Of a stretch of DNA of 64,000 nt, positions 60,711 through 64,000 are shown piece after piece (the first letter of the stretch is position 1; each line of letters begins with the position of its first letter). Position numbers and translations under genes: made by a program. A model generated the notes under the pieces. The model did no database searches, was not told the origin of the DNA, and saw only the letters and a program-made list of their open reading frames with translations. This DNA is from CAYFXE01 sp964347035 (GTDB taxonomy: Bacteria > Acidobacteriota > Aminicenantia > Aminicenantales > Aminicenantaceae), in NCBI GenBank assembly GCA_964347035.1, contig CAYFXE010000003.1, forward strand, positions 1-64,000, given 5' to 3'.

Positions 60711-61441
60711 GTTGAAAATGATGTCCTCGGTTTTTTCCTAAGCCAGACCTTGATCGATTGGAAAAGTGTCTCTTGTGCCGCCAACACGATCCTGGCTTTG
60801 ATCAGTTCCAGTAGAGCGAAAAAGGCAACCAGCGATTCCTGGAGCGATGCGTGATCGTAGAAATATTCGTAGAAGTCAAGATAGCCCTTATCTTCCAGGA
60901 TGGTGATGATTTCCCTCATCTTCTCCTCGACGGTGTATTCCTTGCCCTTGATGAGGCGGACATCCTCTTTCTCTTTCCGCTTCATGAGTAGGAAGAAGGC
61001 CTCAGCCAGGTCGAAAAGTGAAATGTCTTCAAGCTCTTCCTCTTCCTCGGGAAGATATGATGGAATATAGATGCGCTTCCATTTTTTGAGTTCTTCTCCC
61101 TCTTTTATCCTCAACACGGAACTTAGAGCTTTCATTTTTTGGAAGTCTAGAAGTCGATCGACGATAGTCTGACGCGGGTCTTCGTCGGACTCGGGTTTCT
61201 CATCAGGCAGAAGCATTTGAGACTTGATGTAGATTAGGAGGGCAGCCATCAGGAGGAATTCTGCCTCACGATCCAGGTTGATCTTCTCCTTCTGGTTGAG
61301 ATAGTCAAGGTATTCTTTGGTGATGGTCGCTATTGGAATGTCATGGATATCGATTTTCTGCTTCTTGATCAGAAACAGAAGGAGATCGAGAGGGCCCTGA
61401 AAGAACTCCAGATTGACCTGGTAGCTTTGCCTCACATCCAT
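60707..61441 (-). CDS. scpA: Segregation and condensation protein A (kleisin)
   Basis: A 244-aa kleisin that bridges the SMC heads. The N-terminal FQGPLDLLLFLIKKQKIDIH and DIPIATITKEYLDYL, AEFLLMAALLIYIKSQMLLP and the C-terminal winged helix (SLVAFFALLELIKARIVLAA) are all present. Sits between trpS (22 bases upstream) and scpB. Confidence 0.95.
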   Translation of the reverse strand: MDVRQSYQVNLEFFQGPLDLLLFLIKKQKIDIHDIPIATITKEYLDYLNQKEKINLDREAEFLLMAALLIYIKSQMLLPDEKPESDEDPRQTIVDRLLDFQKMKALSSVLRIKEGEELKKWKRIYIPSYLPEEEEELEDISLFDLAEAFFLLMKRKEKEDVRLIKGKEYTVEEKMREIITILEDKGYLDFYEYFYDHASLQESLVAFFALLELIKARIVLAAQETLFQSIKVWLRKKPRTSFST

Positions 61442-61463
61442 AGAACGAATCGCTTTGTACCTT

Positions 61464-62441
61464 CTAAATTCCTATCGCATTCCTGACTTCTTCCATAGTT
61501 TTTTGGGCTACCTGGCGAGCCTTTTTATTCCCTTCTTCGAGGATATTCCAGACAAGCTGGGGATTATTCTCAAAATTCTTCCTCTTTTTCCAGAAAGGAG
61601 TTAGGGTCTGGATGACGTGTTCGATGGCCACGGTCTTGCACTCCAGGCAACCGATCCCGGCTGTTCGACATCCCTCGACCAACGGCTCTCTGGCTTCTTC
61701 CGGAACGAATGCCATATGAAGTGTGAAAGCCGGACAGTCATCCGGCTCTCCCGGGTCCTGACGCCTTTGGCGCCGGGTATCGGTAACCATCGGCGAGATC
61801 TTGCGGCGGATCTCATTCGGATTGTCCTTGAGGTAGATAGCGTTTTGAAAGGAATTGCTCATCTTACGGCCATCCGTCCCGGCTAATTTCGGCACTTGGG
61901 TGAGATGGATTTGTGGCTCGGGAAAGACAGGACCATACAGACGGTTAAACCGTCTGGTGATTTCTCTTGCCAGCTCTAGATGGTATGCTTGGTCTTCTCC
62001 GACAGGAACAATTTCAGCCTTGTAGATTATGATATCCGCCGTCTGGAGAACGGGATATCCCAAAAATCCATAGGTGTTGAGATCCTTATCCGGTAGTTCT
62101 CTTTGCATTTCTTTGAAGGTTGGAACTCTCTGGAGCCAAGGCAGTGGAATGATCATCGAGAGAAGGAGGTGGAGTTCTGCATGTTCTTTGACTTCGGATT
62201 GGACAAAGATAACACTTCTCTCTGAGTCGAGCCCGATGCTCAACCAGTCGGCGGCGTAATCGAACGTGAACTGACGGATGGATTGGGAATTCTGGTATTC
62301 AGAACTCAGCGCATGCCAGGTGACAATAGTATAGAAGCAGCGGTATTTTTCCTGCATGGCTATCCAGTTGCGCAAGGCCCCAGCCAGATGACCGAGATGG
62401 AGAGGCCCTGTCGGTCGCATCCCACTGAGGACTGTTTTCAC
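61464..62441 (-). CDS. trpS: Tryptophan--tRNA ligase
   Basis: A 325-aa class I synthetase. The HIGH motif is PTGPLHLGHLAGAL, and the KMSKS motif is DGRKMSNS. VPVGEDQAYHLELAREITRR and GFLGYPVLQTADIIIYKAEI shape the active site. Length is normal for the bacterial form. Leads into scpA-scpB, a common neighbourhood. Confidence 0.97.
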   Translation of the reverse strand: MKTVLSGMRPTGPLHLGHLAGALRNWIAMQEKYRCFYTIVTWHALSSEYQNSQSIRQFTFDYAADWLSIGLDSERSVIFVQSEVKEHAELHLLLSMIIPLPWLQRVPTFKEMQRELPDKDLNTYGFLGYPVLQTADIIIYKAEIVPVGEDQAYHLELAREITRRFNRLYGPVFPEPQIHLTQVPKLAGTDGRKMSNSFQNAIYLKDNPNEIRRKISPMVTDTRRQRRQDPGEPDDCPAFTLHMAFVPEEAREPLVEGCRTAGIGCLECKTVAIEHVIQTLTPFWKKRKNFENNPQLVWNILEEGNKKARQVAQKTMEEVRNAIGI

Positions 62442-62459
62442 TTTTTTTCCTTTTATATG

Positions 62460-63140
62460 TTACATAAACATTATTGTGTAAATGATGAATTGGATAGGTT
62501 GAATGATAAGGTTCAAGAGTCCTAAATAGATGAGTCCGAGGACGATGATGAAGCCAAAAGGGCGAATCCTTTCGTACTTAACGGCGGCTTCCTCAGAGAG
62601 AAGTCCGGAAAGCACTCCGCTGCCGTCTAGCGGAGGTATAGGGATGAGGTTGAACACAGCTAGGTAGGTGTTAATCAGGACTCCATAAAACAATATCAAA
62701 GCCAGGCCTTCTAAAGGATAAAAACCCCGAGGAAGAGCTCCTTGTCCGAGTAGGAAATTCCTCAGGAAATACCCGACATTCGGACTCAAGAATTTCAGAA
62801 CAACGATGCCCACCAAGGCGAAGCCAGCCACAGACAGGTTGGAAAAAGGGCCAGCCGCTGATATCCAGAGGTTGTCCTTCCTAGGATTCCTGAGGTTAAG
62901 TGGATTGACAGGCACGGGTTTAGCCCAACCGAACACGGGAAAATTAAGGATAATCAGGATGATAGGGAAGAGAATAGTACCTATGGGATCGATATGAGCC
63001 AGTGGATTGAGGGTTACTCTTCCCATCGCATAGGCTGTCGGATCTCCGAATTTATTCGCGGCCCAGCCGTGGGCCGCTTCGTGGATGGTGACGGCAAAGA
63101 GCAGGACAAAAATTCCGATAACGATGGTAACGATACTCAT
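62460..63140 (-). CDS. Site-2 protease family (M50) membrane metalloprotease
   Basis: A 226-aa intramembrane protease. The first helix carries the zinc motif in VTIHEAAHGWAANKFGD; NPLAHIDPIGTI and NLIPIPPLDGSGVLSGLL supply the third ligand and the NPDG-like loop. No PDZ domain, so it belongs to the short YwhC/SpoIVFB-like group. ATG 63140 is chosen; the longer reading to 63245 adds a non-homologous stretch. It is 18 bases upstream of trpS, a common pairing. Confidence 0.92.
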   Translation of the reverse strand: MSIVTIVIGIFVLLFAVTIHEAAHGWAANKFGDPTAYAMGRVTLNPLAHIDPIGTILFPIILIILNFPVFGWAKPVPVNPLNLRNPRKDNLWISAAGPFSNLSVAGFALVGIVVLKFLSPNVGYFLRNFLLGQGALPRGFYPLEGLALILFYGVLINTYLAVFNLIPIPPLDGSGVLSGLLSEEAAVKYERIRPFGFIIVLGLIYLGLLNLIIQPIQFIIYTIMFM

Positions 63141-63494
63141 GTTAGACCAGAGGTATTTATAACATAACAGGTAAGAAGCGTAAAGCCTAAAAAATGAATA
63201 TTCCGCCTGATCTTTCTTCCTGATTCCGCAGATAAAAAATTCCATTTGGCGCTTTAGAATCGGGGGGTCTCACAATACGAACGGTTGGTTTTTCTTACAG
63301 ATAGACTTGGGATTAGGCCTTATCCCAAGGTTTTGTACTTGGGTGAAGTTAAGGACACAGCGCTTCCAGGCGACAAGGCCTGACCCCAGCAGCTACGGAG
63401 AAGGACGGTGAGGGAATTGCCTGAAAAATCATGAGATATTTCCCTACACCTCGAGATGACAATTATTTAATCCCTTATTTTTATTAGGCTGAGT
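63141..63494. other. 354-base spacer holding hairpin repeat family 2
   Basis: The gap between the site-2 protease start and the glutamate-synthase-like gene end. Apart from the family 2 hairpin (63308-63388), nothing gene-like is visible. Confidence 0.6.
63308..63388 (-). repeat. Hairpin repeat, family 2 copy B
   Basis: An 81-bp element with the same length and layout as 42806-42886, in the opposite orientation. The end at 63388 is intact (TGACCCCA) while the other end has mutated (GGGATTAGGCCTT), so the copy is slightly decayed. Confidence 0.78.
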
Positions 63495-64000
63495 TTAGCT
63501 GTTTAAGATTTTTTCGACTTCTTCCTTGTCCACTTCTGTAACCATCGGGATTCCGCTGATCGTGGCGGCATCCTGAGTCAGGGCGGCAATGTCATCGCGC
63601 GTGATGTAGGACAGGTTGAATTTGCGGTTACCGGCCATGAGCTGTTTTAAACCCTGACTCAACCGTTTGAAATACCCATTCACACCGATAGCTCCGGTGG
63701 GGATATCCTTGAATCTTTCTCCAAACTGATGCTTTAAGTCGGTAGCGGTGACGAAGATTTCTTCCACCTTATTTCCGAATCTTTCCACATAAACAGGAAT
63801 CTGATCTTCACTGATTCTCTTCCCGATGGTTTTGCCGACCATGGCGGCAGCCATCGGTCCTCTGGCCATTCCGACGGCTTTAAAGTAAGGCGCTCCTAAG
63901 GCCAGAGCTTTATAGATCTGGTCTTCGAACGTGATACCTCCGGCAGCAGCGACGTCAGGGATGTATTCCCCTTTTTCATCGAGTTTGCGGAGGTACTTGT
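63495..64000 (-). CDS. Glutamate-synthase-like FMN-binding protein, C-terminal part
   Basis: A gene entering from beyond the window edge. The visible 168 residues read DVAAAGGITFEDQIYKALAL, GAPYFKAVGMARGPMAAAMV, the phosphate-binding end of the FMN barrel of glutamate synthase domain 2, then a helical tail ending in EVEKILNS. Stand-alone GltB-like domain proteins of this sort occur in archaea and anaerobic bacteria with varied electron donors. The catalytic Cys and Fe-S part would be upstream. Confidence 0.82.
   Translation of the reverse strand, partial: KYLRKLDEKGEYIPDVAAAGGITFEDQIYKALALGAPYFKAVGMARGPMAAAMVGKTIGKRISEDQIPVYVERFGNKVEEIFVTATDLKHQFGERFKDIPTGAIGVNGYFKRLSQGLKQLMAGNRKFNLSYITRDDIAALTQDAATISGIPMVTEVDKEEVEKILNS

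Noticed and set aside
1..64000. CRISPR arrays, prophage, rRNA genes, complete insertion sequences
   Set aside because: No regularly spaced direct repeats, no phage structural or transposase genes and no rRNA sequences were seen.

Overview
The window looks like a chromosomal segment of a moderate-GC, Gram-negative-type bacterium. The best guess is the Acidobacteriota/'Candidatus Aminicenantes' neighbourhood. This rests on a C-terminal half of the acidobacterial-type VWFA-related domain, a DUF6305 protein, YIP1 and DUF4388 proteins, outer-envelope proteins (beta-barrel, SLH, PpiD) and many hairpin repeats starting GGGGTC and ending GACCCC. The lineage is an inference; no rRNA is present. Gene density is high, start codons include several TTG, and many neighbouring genes overlap by 1-11 bases.

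Layout: 1-55 is the 3' part of tRNA-Cys. 284-3395 holds YIP1 and, on the other strand, pyrK-pyrD-pyrF. 3520-11327 holds an aminotransferase, pyruvate phosphate dikinase, proline dehydrogenase, a histone-deacetylase-like hydrolase, a frameshifted cutA and an M20 peptidase. 11474-18580 is an exopolysaccharide/O-antigen type cluster: five glycosyltransferases and a polyprenyl-phosphate sugar transferase. 27662 down to 18667 (minus strand) is a long tight run: MacA-like adaptor, LolD/MacB-like ATPase, YIP1, DUF4388, a 26-aa membrane peptide, miaA, hflX, TPR-SLH lipoprotein, pgsA and a truncated AT-rich VWFA-related gene. 27974-31250 holds an inositol-phosphatase family gene, a PA-IL-lectin-like secreted protein and accB-accC. 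31472-38002 is the ffh-rpsP-khpA-rimM-trmD-rplS-rnhB translation operon plus a TPR protein; rimM is broken by a T9 tract. 38170-46371 holds a sigma-54 activator, NhaC antiporter, isoaspartyl dipeptidase, acyltransferase, a CxxxxCH haem-type protein and a frameshifted ppk2. 46645-55121 holds an outer-membrane protein behind a consensus sigma-54 promoter, an AmpS-type aminopeptidase, PpiD, acyl-CoA dehydrogenase and the ispH-rpsA-HU-HIT run. 55200-63140 is one tight minus-strand run: site-2 protease, trpS, scpA, scpB, ggt, DUF6305, TRAP large permease, a 48-aa two-helix peptide and an aspartoacylase-like enzyme. 63495-64000 is the end of a glutamate-synthase-like FMN protein.

How the genes fit together: several encode protein and amino-acid breakdown (proline dehydrogenase, M20 and AmpS peptidases, isoaspartyl dipeptidase, gamma-glutamyltransferase, aspartoacylase-like enzyme, aminotransferase), with PPDK linking pyruvate to PEP. 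This suggests a peptide-using heterotroph. The most unusual arrangement is the TRAP large permease with neither a classical DctP nor DctQ, but with an exported DUF6305 protein and a tiny two-helix membrane peptide. The second is an adaptor/ATPase pair whose only membrane partner is a YIP1 protein. Three genes (cutA, rimM, ppk2) each carry one frameshift whose lost reading is still visible, and two hairpin repeats supply the same five-residue tail and stop codon to unrelated proteins.
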